Below, piece after piece: positions 45,308 to 57,913 of a DNA stretch of 64,000 nt (within the stretch, counting starts at the first letter, position 1; the number at the start of each line of letters is the position of its first letter). A model generated the notes under the pieces. It was given only the letters and a program-made list of their open reading frames with translations, had not been told where the DNA came from and ran no database searches. The DNA is taken from contig VCJN01001336.1 of the NCBI GenBank assembly GCA_006384855.1, positions 1 through 64,000 of the forward strand. Direction: 5' to 3'. Origin of the DNA: Tetraselmis striata. Lineage: Eukaryota > Chlorophyta > Chlorodendrophyceae > Chlorodendrales > Chlorodendraceae. Position numbers and translations under genes: made by a program.

Positions 45308-48300
45308 TCACTGTAGCGAGAGCTGGATGTCCGAGGTGCTGAGCGCGCCCATGCGCGCCGTGCAGTCGGCCACCCCCCCGCGCGCCGGCCTCCTCCAGAA
45401 GCCCTCGCCGCTCCCGGCGGACCCGCCGCTGCCGTCGCTGTCGGCATCGCTGTCGCTGTCGCTGAGGGCGTCCCCGCCGTCTGGGAGGGACTCGCGCAGG
45501 ATGTGCTTGGCAACCTATGGGGACAATCCAACGCGCGTCTCAGCTTGTTGATTCGGTTGGCCAGTCGCATGCGGCATTAATGGCTTGGATGACTGGCGCA
45601 ACAGCTGCCGGGCGCAGGTGTGGGGGATTCAGTGCCATGACAACGCGGCGGCGCGACGGGCGGCTGTGCAAAAGGCATTCCAAAACATATTTATATTGAG
45701 CGCAATGCCGCGATAATAACACCCGTATACACCATTCTGCAAAGCAGCTGCGAGTATGGAAGAAATTGGGGATAATAGTCCTTACCGTTGCATAGGTCTA
45801 ATAGTACATGTATTTATGGCACAAACGTACTGATGCGCGCGCGGGGATAATGAACAATACCCAAAAATACTGGCTGACTATGAATAAGCGATGAAATGAA
45901 ATAAGTTCGTAGGTGGTAAGGATTAATAGTAAGGCCGCAAGTAGCGCGTCGCGGCGCCGGCGGAGCTGCGCGAGTACAGCATTCCAATCAGAATATATCA
46001 CCGCGCGCCAACGTGATGATGGAATGATAATATGACGATGAAGATAAATATGGTCAGGGCGCGGCGGCGGTGGCGTCCGAGGCGCTGCGATTGATACAAC
46101 ATTCCAAATGCAACAAAGTGCGCGGTGATAAACAGGTGTAATAATAGCTTAAAATACAATAAAACATGTATACACAGCAGCGCAGGCGCGGCGCTGCCGA
46201 TACAACACCCAAAAGCTATCGCTGCACGGTAACAACAATATATTGAAGTGGGCGCGGCAGCGATGGGAGTACAACATTCCACAAATGACATCGCGCGGTG
46301 ATGAGTATGTGTGATGGCGCGTCCAGCACAGCAATATTCCACAAGCACGATAACATGACGATGAAAACGAATTTGGTAAGGGCGTCCGCGGCGGCGGTGG
46401 CGTCCGAGGCGCTGCGATTGATACAACATTCCAAATGAAACAATGTTATCCATAGCGGTGCAGACGCGGCGCTGCCGATATAACACTTCAGAAGCTATCG
46501 CTGCACGGTAAAAACGATACATAAAGCTGGGCGCGGCGGCAGCGATGCGAGTGGCAGCGATGAAAGCTAGTACAAGTACAAGTATAAGTACAGGTACAAG
46601 TACAACATTCCACAAATGACATCGCGCGGTGATGAATACAACGCGGCGCGTGATGGCGCTGCCAGTAGAGAAATACAGCGTTATATGCACAGTACAGCAA
46701 AATTCCACAAGCGCAGGGCAAATCGAACAGCTACGTCGCCGGTTAGAACGACCGCGGAGTGGCTACATTCGTCTTTTACATCACGAGTGCTTGAGGGCAA
46801 TCGAGAGTGTGTACGTATGCGATACTTTCAGAAAACGACGAAGGGTACGCCTGCCCGTGCAGCCGCGATGCTGTCGATTATCGTACATGCGGATATGTCG
46901 GCCCACAATCACTGTATTCGAGTCAAGCAGCCAACACCAACACGCTCTAGGATGCAGGCGGGAGGAAGCAAGGAGGGGAGGAGTTGGGAGAGTTGAGGGG
47001 AGAGTGGGGGCACCTGTCTGGGCGTGGGGTACTCCGCCATCTTGCTCCGCTCCTGCTGCAGGAGCGCCGCCAGGCTCTCCGCCCCCGCCGCGTGCAGCTG
47101 CGCGGGGTCTGCGGGTGGTGACGCGGTCAGCGCTTCCGGCCCCCAGCACCCGCGAGCACCCGGCACGCGCACCGCCGCGCTGGGGACATCCCGGGGCGCG
47201 GGGGGGGGGGGGGGGGGGGGGGAGGGGGCGCACCGAAGGGCGTCCGCCACTCGAGCCGCTTGCGCCGCACCAGCAGCCGGTTGTGCTTCCACCTGGCCAT
47301 CGCGTCCTGGTCCTCTGCGTGCCGGCGTGATAGGGGGGCGCGGGATGTCAGAGCAGGCGTCCCACTACTCCCTCTCCCTCTCTGTACACATCAGCTACTC
47401 TTAACAGTAAGTCTTAACAGCCGGTGCCAGCGAGAGTGTGAGCGTGACTGGGAGGAGAGGCAGCGGTGCTCCGAAACCATCCCCGAGTTTGCTATGCGTT
47501 GTCGTGTTTGACCCCCTTCGTCAATAGGGGAAAAAGTGCGTTCGCCCAGGAATCCCTCAGTGTGCACCAGGGATGCAGAACTGGCATTCCTGGTTTACAC
47601 GGCCCGAAACAAATAATGACTGAGCGACCCGCGAGCCCAATCAAATGTTGCGCTATCCTGCGTGCCACCAATCCTGAGCCCCCCTGCCCCCCCCCCCCCC
47701 CCCCCCCCCCCCGGCTGCCCCTGGTTGTCTGGGATGCGTGCTGCGCAGCTGCTGACGCGCGAGAACCACCGTCTGGGGGACAGCCAGGGGGTGGAGCGCG
47801 GCGCCGCAGCCTCGCCGCCGACGGCGCTCTTTGGCTGCGTCGCCGTCACGCTCGCGGCGCTGGCCGGCGCGCTCAGCGACGTGGCCATCACCAAGATGCG
47901 TCCCACTAACCCCTCTCCCTCTCCCTCACCCTCTCCATACACAACAGTAAGTCTTAACAGCCATATGCACGTGGCTGCATAATTGCCCACAGGATGCGCG
48001 GGGGAGGGGCGGGAGGAAAGGAAGGGGGGGGGGGGGGGGGATTCGCCACCTTGGGCCAGCCTCCCGAAGAGCCGGTACCAGCCGTGCTGCGCGCCCTCCC
48101 GCGCCGCCCGCTGCATGATGCGCAGCTGGTACGGCTTGCAGAAGGTGCCGTGCGCAAAGGCCTGCCACACCTTGTCGTCCGTGGACAGCACGCCGTGCCA
48201 CACCCTGCTCGCCGCGCACGCCCAGCCGGCAGGCCGTCGCGTCAGGCATGCCCCCATCCCGCCCCCCACACGCTCACAGCATGCATGCATGCATGAGGGG

Positions 48301-49940
48301 GGGGGGGGGGGGGGGAGGGCGGGGGGGGAGGAGGGGGCAGGGCGCCCCGAGGCCCGACACCAGTGACCCAAGCAGCGCACGCTGCACCGCGATGCATGCC
48401 CCGCAGCGCACCTGTTGACGCAGACCGCGCGCGCCGCGTCCCTCGCCGGCAGGTAGCCCAGGATCTGCCCCAGCACCTCCGGCGGCACCTCCCCCAGCAC
48501 GTCGCCCTGCTCCTCCCGCGCAACGGCTGCCCGCGTGAGGGGGTGGGGGAGCACACCCCCGTCAGCCCCTGCCCTCCCCCGCCCCCCCCCCCTCCCCCCC
48601 CCCTCCTTCCATTCCATGCCCCGCACGCAACCGCAGCTCCCCCCCCCCCCCCCCCAAAAAACCTTCGGCACAGGCCAACAAGCAGAGGGGTGCAAGCGGA
48701 GGGCTCCCGGGCCAGGCAGCGGCTTGCCTTCCTTCCGCTCCTGCCGCTGCAGCGCCACAAACATCTGCTTCTGCGCCTTCTCCAGCTGCAGCCTGCGGTG
48801 CCAAGGCCAGGGAGGGGGGGGGGGGGGGGGGGGGGGGGGGTGTTGGCTGTGCCCATCTGCCCGCAGCACCTGCGGCACGGGATCGCCCTGAAGGGGAAAG
48901 CGGAAGGGGGCGGGAGGCCAGGGGAGGGGGGTGGGGGGGTATCTCCTCCTTCTGGGGGCGGCCGTACCCCTGCTGCTTTGGAAAGTGATGCGCCACCGTA
49001 CGGCAGAGGTGCTGCACTGCCGCGGTGCTGTCAGAGGACCTGTGCCGGGGCAGCAGCAGGTGGGAGAGGGGGCGCTGCTGCTGAGGGGGAACGGCAGCGG
49101 TGGCGAGCGCGAGTCCGGATGAAGTGCTATAAGTGAAGACACCGGGGCAAGCAGGGAAGGGGGGGGGGGGCCTACAGCAGCACTTCTCGTCCGTCTGTCT
49201 GCTGTGGGTGTATGCAAGTATGAAGGATGCAGGGACGACTACTGCCGCTGCCAGGCACTATCACACACTATTCCGCAAGCGGTCGACACACCTCAGCGGG
49301 AGAACTACATTGCCTGCCCGGGTATCGCATGCCGTGGTGCACACGAGACAGCCACATCGTCGATGGAAATAGCGACTTACAAAAAACTCCTCGCCAAGGA
49401 GCAACGTTTTCGCTCCGTGTAGTACAGGTACGACTTGGCTGTATTGTGTTTTTCGCCGCCGGCGGGACAAGCCGGACTGACATAATCAATACATGGTGTG
49501 TAGCAGCTGTTAAGTTGTGGGTGTCGCTCTCGCAGCGGCCAGAGCGGCCTCACCCGTCACACACGCTCACAGCGTACACGGCGTCCCGCTCCAGCGTGCG
49601 CTGCAGCTCCTTGTCACAGCGGCCGTACGCCAGCTCCACCAGCGCCTCCAGCTCAGCGAGCCCTCGCGCCCAGTCGGCCGGCCGTCGCAGTGCCGCGCCG
49701 ATCCCCGCCACCGCGTAGCCTGCCGACCGCACCGTCTCCTCCGCGTACAGCGGCTGTGAGCGGCGGTGGGAGCGAGTGCACTTCCTTGCGCCGCCTCTCT
49801 GGCGCGTTCGCGGCATCTTTTGTCGGCGCGCGGTGCCGCTGGTGTGGCCTGACCCTGCTGCTGAACCGCCAGATCACTCTCGCCCAAGAAAAGCTGCCCT
49901 TGCTGCCGCTTGGGCCGCCGGGGTCGTCGCCGCTCGGGCG
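45308..49940 (-). CDS. F-box protein with acidic Ser/Asp tail, multi-exon
   Basis: The terminal exon, 45514-45308, is clear: VAKHILRESLPDGGDALSDS, an SDSD acidic stretch, then GALSTSDIQLSLQ and TGA. Upstream on the minus strand are exons encoding ESLAALLQQERSKMAEYPTP (about 47105-47010), MARWKHNRLLVRRKRLEWRT (about 47310-47230), VWHGVLSTDDKVWQAFAHGT with FCKPYQLRIMQRAAREGAQH (about 48220-48050), the F-box LGEVPPEVLGQILGYLPARD and AARAVCVN (about 48525-48415), LEKAQKQMFVALQRQERKEG (about 48790-48720), VQHLCRTVAHHFPKQQ (about 49015-48970) and LYAEETVRSAGYAVAGIGAA with ALVELAYGRCDKELQRTLER (about 49753-49565). A candidate earlier exon (QLFLGESDLAVQQQ) lies near 49860-49900. The start is not fixed. 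The F-box and the WxxxL...W block support a role as an SCF adaptor; the substrate is unknown. Confidence 0.65.
46010..46660. repeat. tandem duplication, unit about 340 bp, in an F-box gene intron
   Basis: GGCGTCCGAGGCGCTGCGAT with the following TTGATACAACATTCCAAATG recurs near 46073 and 46409. AAGCTATCGCTGCACGGTAA recurs near 46213 and 46493. ACATTCCACAAATGACATCG recurs near 46273 and 46606. The order is conserved. It fills most of the 1.5-kb last intron. Confidence 0.8.
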
Positions 49941-49959
49941 CGTGCGGGCACGTAGTACA

Positions 49960-50170
49960 AGTACAGTGTTGGAAATTCAGTCACTAGCCTTCAAGTAGTC
50001 TTGCAGAATGCTTCGGCAATTTGCTTGATGACTATAACACGGCTTTCCGTAACTGGATCGCTGCCAAAACGGCCGTCGTAGAGGCGCTGCAAGTGTTTCA
50101 CCAGGGGTCACCTGGTTCCACTGGTGACCCCTGGTTTCACTGGTGCCAGTCCTGTCCCGGGGGCGGGGAA
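49960..50170 (+). repeat. LINE 3' tail repeat, copy 2 (solo)
   Basis: Starts CAGTGTTGGAAATTCAGTCA, contains GCTTTCCGTAACTGGATCGC and ACGGCCGTCGTAGAGGCGCT, and ends CCTGTCCCGGGGGCGGGG then AAAAAA. No LINE frame precedes it. Includes an inverted repeat, ACCAGGGGTCACC and GGTGACCCCTGGT, at 50099-50135. Confidence 0.75.
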
Positions 50171-50502
50171 AAAAGTAGTCGCTACAGGTACAGGGACACT
50201 ACCTATTGTGAATCGCCCATTTCGAACCCAACCCATTTTGTGGGGGCCATAAACCAGCGCGTGTCAGTATCTTACATTATTATCGTCCCTGCTGGTATAA
50301 TGAACCTACCCATATATATATACTGTACCTGTAGTGAACAGGGGGGAGGGTCGAATGTTGGGGGAGCGTCACTGCAGTGGGGGCGCTACGCGGATCATAC
50401 ACGTGCTGATTCGCACATCTCGTCAGGCGGTTGTGTCACTATTTCGCTGCTGTCGGCCCGCCCATATTTGCCGGGTAATATGATGTTCATACGGTGACGG
50501 TT

Positions 50503-50813
50503 TCCAACAGTGTTGGAAATTCCACCACTGGCCTTTAATTAGTCTTGCAGAATGCCTCGGCAATTTGCTTTTTGAGTAACGCAGCTTCGCGTGCCGAGGG
50601 ATTTCCGCATTTATGGATCGCTGCCTAAACGGCCAAGGGGTTCATTGTTCCGAGTCCTGTCCCAGGGGCGGAAAAATGCGACCGCTACTGGTACCAGAGG
50701 CCCTCCCGGTGTAGTCAACAGTACCCGTAGGCACCATAATTGCTTGCAAGCATTCTGCAAGACTAACTCAAGGCCACTAGACAGTGACGGAATTTCCAAC
50801 ACTGTTGGTTTTT
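50503..50813. repeat. LINE 3' tail copies 3 and 4, head to head
   Basis: Copy 3 (50503-50692, plus) starts CCAACAGTGTTGGAAATTCC and ends GGGGCGGAAAAA. Copy 4 (50738-50813, minus, partial) ends GGAATTTCCAACACTGTTGG. Together they form a structure with 20-base inverted ends that could be mistaken for a MITE. Confidence 0.65.
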
Positions 50814-51555
50814 GGAGGGGCTGGGCCACCTTTAATTGAGATGTAAACACATTTCATCACAGTGTTTGCCCAAAGTGGTCCCTGCAGCACATTAGTCTTA
50901 GCTAGTGTGAGGTGCCGTGGCTATGGCTTCATCGATATTCGAGATTATCGAAGAGCAGCCAATGCCTTAGACATGACTCCCACTCCTCTGGCTAAATCAC
51001 ATAGGGCGAGGTGGGCGGAGCGATGAAAAAGCCGGAACAAAGCCGGATCTTGCAAACCCCCTAACTATTTGTAGTGGGATGGCCGAGGCTCCGAAGACCC
51101 CGCGGCCCACTACACCCTGACCTAGTGTCGCGCTTGATCTTCCTCTTCTGTAGTTGCTCCTGCGGTTGTTACCCGTCGGCGGGCAACGCTTCTTCAGCTG
51201 GCTCAGCTGCCGCAGCAAGTGTCAGTAGGCGTGGAATAATTTGATTGTTGAATAATTATTCAAAACGCCGCATGCTAAGCGGAGAGCGTGCGGCTGCACC
51301 GCCTCTTCCAAAAAAGTAGTTTCGCCGCCACTGTCACCACAGCTCCCAAGTCCGCGAAATACACCACTTTAGAGGGGCTGGGCCACCATTAATTGAGATG
51401 TTAACATAGGAAACATGGATAGGACATTACATAGTTGCTTTGCTCGAAGTGGCCCCCTACCGCATAGCAGTCTTAGCCAATCTTAATAGATGCCGGCTAT
51501 GGCTTCATCGGCATTCGAGCAGCCAGCAATGCCTTAAACCTGACTCCCAACAGAC
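50814..51555 (+). repeat. dispersed direct repeat pair, about 185 bp each
   Basis: GAGGGGCTGGGCCACC starts both copies (about 50814 and 51367). They share TTAATTGAGATGT, AAGTGG, CTATGGCTTCATCG, ATTCGAG, CAATGCCTTA and GACTCCCA in order. The family is unidentified. Confidence 0.7.
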
Positions 51556-52784
51556 TCCACTACCAGACTTCAGGTTACGCCGCAGATAACGCCGCTCGTT
51601 TTAACACCCGCTGGATCAGTGAAGTGTACGCCGACGTATACGCAGTTGCTTAATCCGCAGCGTCATCAGCGGCGTGATCGCCGCCGGGAAGCTAGTTACG
51701 GGTGCATCCCCGAACACCAGCACTGGCGCCAGCTCCCACCAGCCCCTGAGGATAGTAATCCCTGGTCATCCGGCGCTTTTGTCGGCTGCTGCTCTGAGAC
51801 GACGGCCTGCGTGTGCGATTGGAACGCCGACGGGAACTGGTTCTACCTCCGCCGTCCCATTGGCTCCTACAACCCCTAGCAAGCTTGACACCCGCAGGGC
51901 TTTTATGGGCAAGTGTGCGCATTTGCTGTAAGCTAAACCCACTAGTGGCAGTAATTGCAATACAGACAAAGGTATAGCTGCATTGTAGCCAATGTTGTTA
52001 TAGAGTGTCAATCTCCTATAACAACTGTTAGTAAAAGCCTCGGATTGGAGTTGCTATCAGCCTATTAGAACATCCACTGTACACCTCCGCTATGTTTTCC
52101 TCCACATTTGACCTCTGGCAGGCAGGGCGGGTGCTTATTCGCAGTGTCCTTACTACCGCGTCGGCACATCACTGCAGGCTCATGTTACGGGTCCTGTATT
52201 TAGGTGTATCTGCGCCCTTGACATACCCAGGCTGCGTGCAACTTATGATAGCCCGGGGGTGATTGCCTTCGGCATTACTCTAGGATGATGACATGGACAA
52301 ATAGTTTTATACGTAATGAGGTGATCTCCGCCATTGTTCAGGAATCTATAGCTCAACTCTAAGATGTGACCAACATAGCTACCAGCCTCTACGGCCAATG
52401 TGCGAGCCCGGTCACGTGATTCTAAAGTATACTTACAATTGTTGCCCACTGCTCTGCCCGAGGCTCGCCGCCCCACAATGACAGGCACCGGCCCCCATGC
52501 GCGGTCCGTCGTACCTAAAAGGGGCACCCCATCGGGGCACTGCCTATTGTCGAGCGCATCCTTGGCGTGGCGGCATGGCTCGTTACTGGGCAACGCCTGA
52601 GCCAGGCTGGAGCCCGCCAGCGCCCCTGCCGGTGACATCCGACGTACGGCCGGCTGCTGTACGAGGGCGCCCTGCCTTCACCAGGGGGTTCCTCCTCCTC
52701 ATCAGGCTCCGCACTGCAAGGCACGCCACAGCACAGGCGGTCAGGTGGGTGGCGGCGAAGGTGAGGGGCCGACCCAAGTCCATA
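51556..52784. other. unassigned intergenic region
   Basis: No gene recognised. ORFs here (longest 131 codons, minus strand, 52638-52243) lack known motifs. A segment near 52110-52150 (GACCTCTGGCAGGCAGGGCG) recurs near 56810-56840 in an MSH2 intron, so part of it is a dispersed repeat. Confidence 0.4.
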
Positions 52785-53110
52785 TGATATATTACAGATA
52801 TATTTACTATATACTTCCTAGTAAAGATATATATTTATATATATATATAGATGCTAGTAAAGATATATACTGATGTATATCGATATATCTAGATATATTG
52901 ATGTATATCTATTATGTCTACAAGTATATAGCTATTCCATATCTATGTCTATTGCTAGATATATAGATATAGTATATATAGTATACTATATATATACTAT
53001 ATCTAGTATATACTAGATATAGATATACTATATCTACTATATAGTAGATGTAGATACAAACATGTGTATCTATTATATGTTTAGAACAATATATACATGT
53101 CTTCTATATC
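52785..53110. repeat. AT-rich low-complexity tract (TATA/GATA-type)
   Basis: About 325 bases made largely of TATATA, AGATATA and CTAGATATA units, in strong contrast to the GC-rich surroundings. It lies just downstream of the MSH2-like gene. Confidence 0.85.
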
Positions 53111-53340
53111 CATATCATGTCATATAATTCATGGATGTGTACGTATCTAATGCATGGACCCCATCGCAATTGATGAGAATGACTATGGAAACCGATCAGA
53201 ACAAACCGCGAAAATATCATGGAACCTGGCTCAATGGCGCACGACAGTTCATTGTGACGCGCAGCCCCACCGAAACGTTTCATTAATGGAGGAGGCTGTT
53301 CAGGATGACAGGGGGGGGGGGGGGGGGGGGGCTCATTCAC

Positions 53341-56132
53341 CTGCAGCAGCTCGCTGAGCCAGGGGTTGGCCTGCGCGTCCGCAGCCAGCCCGTCGCACAG
53401 CCCCTTCACGCGCTGCGCGGCCTCCGCCTGCGGCAGCGTGTCCAGCGGCAGCGCGGCAAACTCGGCGAGGAAGCGGCGCGCACGGCCGGCGCCCTCCGCC
53501 TCGCCCGCGGCGGCGCGCTTGCGTGAGGCGCCGCCCGCGGTGTCGCCGCCGGGGGAGCTGAAGTCCTCCAGCTCCAGCGCCTTCTTGCGCGCCAGCTCCA
53601 GGACGGCCTGCCCGCCAGAAGGCAAGGGGGCTTAGCAATGTGCGGAGGAGCCGGAGGGGATGGGCGGTGATGGCGGTTGGGGAGGGGGGGGAGGCGGGCA
53701 TGAGGGGGCGCCCCGCACCTCCGGGAAGCGCGCATACTCCGCCACGTGGATTCCGAAGGACTGGTCGCACGCGCCCTCGCTCACCTGCACCGCCATGGGC
53801 AGGGCGCACAGGACTGCGTTCAGGAGGGGTGACATGACATGCGACATGACATGACATGATATGACATGATATGACATGACATGCTGCTTACCCTGCCCCC
53901 CCCCCCCCCCCCCCCCTTACATCTGGCTGCAGCATGACGCACGGACGACCGGCCTCGCCTCAACACACCCGTAGCCCGCTGCCTCGACATTCCACTGTCA
54001 GCCTGCCATCGCGATGCCGCGCCGCAGGTAACACGGTCGGCGGCGTTCTTGCCTTGCGGCGGCATTCAAGCGGCGCATTCCTTCTGGAGGAACACCCGCA
54101 CGTGTCTCGCGCATCACGGGTACCCGCACGTACCGCCCTCATAGACATGCTTGCAGCAGCAGCAGCCACGCCATGGGGAGCACATGCGCATGTGTTCCGC
54201 ATGATTCTGAGGTTGGAGCAAAAGGGGAAGGGGAAGGGCGGTGTGTGTGTGGGGGGGGGGGGGGGGGGGGAGGGGGGGCACCTTGTAAATCATGGTGAGC
54301 CGGCCGCTGGCCTTGTCGATGGCCGTCTCAACGTGCAGGTTGCGCACGCCCACCTCGCCGCACAGCGCGGTGAGCTCGTGGAAGTGGGTGGCGAAGAGCG
54401 TGGAGCAGCCGATCTCCTGCATCAGGTGCTCGCTGATGGCCCAGGCGAGGCCAAAGCCGTCATAGGTGGAGGTGCCGCGGCCGAGCTCGTCGATGATGAC
54501 CAGACTGCGCGCGGTGGCGCCCTGTGGCGGGGCGGGGCGCAACAGGAGGGGCTCAGAGGGGCGGTTTTGGGGGATGTCACTTTTAAGTTGACCATTAATA
54601 TAATAGCCGTACCTGACTAGGATGGAAGGTTGGCAGCTAGAAATATAATAGAATAGAGATGGAAAATGCGCTGATAGTTTGGATTACTTGGAAAGAAAGC
54701 TGACAATATATCTCAGGCGTATCGCGAATTGATTTCGGAAACCACCAAGTACATGTTTGAGTTTGTATTGCCCATTTATTCAGGACGGGTAGACGTGCAT
54801 TGTCTGAATTTTGGAAAGCGATACTTCAGGAATGCGGACCGATGCGCATTGACGAGATAACGTTAATTGTACGGGGCAGCAGCAATACGCGGTATACTTT
54901 TATTACGCTTCCAGTAATCCTTATACGGTAAAGCTGAACGCGTATTTCACGCGACAATAGTATATACCGGTGAGGATTATAAGGCAGCTAAGCGACTTCG
55001 TTGTTCCCTTGGCTCCTTCTTGGTTCTTGGCTCCCTGGCCTCCTGCTCGACCTTGGTTTCATGCTTATGCCTCTCTTTTGCTGGCAACCTTTCATAGTTG
55101 CTGTTAGTTCTGTTGTAGTGCGCTTTTGTGAAAGCCCTAATTTAACTAATTTTGGTAAGGATTATTACATAGCGCGTTACCTACGCGCTAGTGCCATTCT
55201 ATCATTGGGCGCTCGATCGCGTCGACATCGTCGCGTCGACAAGTGTAATCATGAATGGCTGTGCAGCAATAAATCGTGATATCTGTGCAGGCATCGCGGT
55301 GCATTCTGATAGACCAACAGAGAAAACAGCGTTTTCTGTCTTCGCACGCAGAGGCGGGGGGGGAGGGGGGGGGGGGGGGCGCACCTTGAGGATGGACGCG
55401 GTCTCCAGCATCTCGGCCATGAAGGTGGACACGCCGCGAAGCTGGCAGTCGCCGGCGCCGACGCGCGCGAAGATGCAGTCGCGCACCGCGATGCGCGCGG
55501 CGTCGCAGGGCACGAAGCAGCCGACCTGCGCCATGAGCACGGCCACGCCGACCTGCCGGATGTACGTCGACTTGCCGCCCATGTTGGGGCCCGTGATGAT
55601 CTGGAACCACGACTGCCCGCGCCGCATGTCGCAGTCGTTCTTGATGAAGTCCACCTCGTCCTGCGCCTCCACGCACGGGTGGCGGCTGCCCTGCAGCGTC
55701 ACCTCGCCCGCGTCCGCGTCCAGCATCTGCGGTCGGCCGCGCCGTGCGGAAGCGATCGTCAGCGTTTCGCCGGGGGAAGGAGGCGGGGGGGAAAGGGGGG
55801 GGGGGGGGGGCACCTCTGGGCGGACGAAGGGCGTGGGGGCGTTGACGGAGAGCTCCGCGAAGCCGGCCAGCACGTCGAGCTCCGCCAGGGTGGCGGCCAC
55901 GGTGAGCCACACATCCACGAAGCTGTGCGCCACCGCCACGACCTGCGGGCGGATAGGGAGTTGCAGCGGCGGGCGGCGGCAGCGGGTGAGCCATGAAGGA
56001 CGCCCTGCCTCCCTCGGACTACCCTCCCTCCCCCCTCATCCCTCGAGCATGTACCCTCTTCCCCTTCATCCGCAAGTATAGATGTCCCCGAAACAGACTA
56101 TTGGAACACATCCAAGTAGGTAACTAAGTAAT

Positions 56133-56164
<32 letters not shown>

Positions 56165-57876
56165 TATGTATGTATAAACGGTAGATATACATATATGGTA
56201 TACAATATATATTACATACAGAGATATACACACATACATATATATAACATTCAAACGATGTCCATATCCAGGTAGCTGGATCACATCGCGACCGCAGATT
56301 CGCTTGTTTGTGATTTCAGGCACATACACCCATTGGGGTAGAGGTGAAGGGGGAAGGGGGGGGGGGGGGGGGGGGGGGGCACAGCGGCGCAGCGTGCACC
56401 TGCTCCACCAGCTCCGTCTGCCGCGCGTTGTAGTCCGCCGTGAGGTCCGCCAGGCGCTGCGCGGCGTCCTTCAAGGCGCGGTTCGTGAACTTGGTGCCGT
56501 CCTGTGACGCCCGGCAGCGCACGCGCATCAGACGGGTGGGGGCACACGCGGGGGAGGGGGCGGAGGGGGGGCAGTGACGCGGCCAAGCTGGGATAAGGGG
56601 GCTGGGCCACCACCCGGCGGCGCGGTCCGTGCCACAAGAGATGGGAGACCGGAGCGGGGGCGGGCAGGACCATCTCCCAGGTCGCAAGTACGGGTGCCGA
56701 GTCGCCCATAAGGTGAACCATTGTTAGTGTACGCGTCCAATAATCGAGCTTGCTGCCATTGGCAACCACTAAGATCTTTCACAATAGTTCCGCCATAGCT
56801 TCGTCCACACTGGACCTCTGGCAGCAGGCAGGGCGGGTGGTAGTGCTCATTCGCGGTGTTCCTACAGCGGCCCACAAAAGTATTTTCACATAGGAATACT
56901 CCGCGTGAAAACTCGCCATGCCACCCGCGCAATGCTACTGCTGTGTAGCCAGGGGTCTGTGCATGCCACCGTATGCAAGAACCGTTATCATTAGTCTCAA
57001 GCTGGGCTTGCTGGCAACGAACAAGAACATTTGCTATACCTTTGTCGACATACAACCATTCGACCTGGCGCAGACAGGGGCGCGAGTTATTCGCAGTACT
57101 GGTGTGAAGTACTGGTACATGTGCTTTATAGTGAAGCGAATGTACTCGCGTAGCCAGCACCTGCAGGGTGATATGTAGTGATGCTGGCTGTGTACCCGGG
57201 TGCCAGGAGCTGCGAGTATCCCTGACAGCTGTCGCTAGCTCCCAAGGTTCGCCCCGGGGTCATGTACTGAAGCCGCCCCAGCACTTTACCTCTCGCGCGA
57301 ACTGCACTCGTAGGTCCGGCATAGCCCCCGTACAACACTCCCTCATTCGAGCGACCCCGAAGCAGTAGCGACCAATTAACCCCGGACACGCCCGGGACTC
57401 GCCCTGTCGATTTGCCCTCACTCGGAGAACTGTAAACGGGGAGGAGAGACAAGGGGACCTCGCGGGGAAGCGATCACCGCCCTTGCCACCGTGCGGCCAG
57501 ACAACGAGGCCTGGCGATGTCGCTGCTGGGGCGGCCGCCACGAGGCGGTGACAGGGAAGGCACGGGGGGGGGGGGGGGGGGGGGGGTTCTCGCTAGCCGA
57601 TGAGGATGGTGGCCGCCGGCCTGATGCCCCCCCCCCGCACCTTGCGAGTCTCCAGCAGCAGGTACTTGGCGGACAGCTTCTTGCGCGCTTGCTTCTCCTC
57701 CTTGGCGGTGATGCGCATGCAGCGGGTGCGGCTGTTGTTCACCTGAGGGCGCCAGGTAGAAACAAGGGGGGGGGGGGGGGGTCAGCAGCCAGCTACCGAC
57801 TCTCTCACCCCAGGAACGCGGCGCCCCAGCCGGCACCCCACTCCCAGAAGGGGCAGAAGGGGAAAGCAGGGGGAAA

Positions 57877-57913
<37 letters not shown>

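Noticed and set aside
47595..49217. 540-codon minus-strand ORF as a single exon
   Set aside because: It runs through several poly-C introns as polyproline. Only parts (F-box, WYRLF block) are exonic, in line with splice signals.
50503..50813. MITE with 20-base terminal inverted repeats
   Set aside because: The two ends are explained by two LINE-tail copies in opposite orientation. The internal A run and tail motifs match solo tails elsewhere.
52243..52638. 131-codon minus ORF
   Set aside because: No motif, no splice context, located among dispersed repeats.
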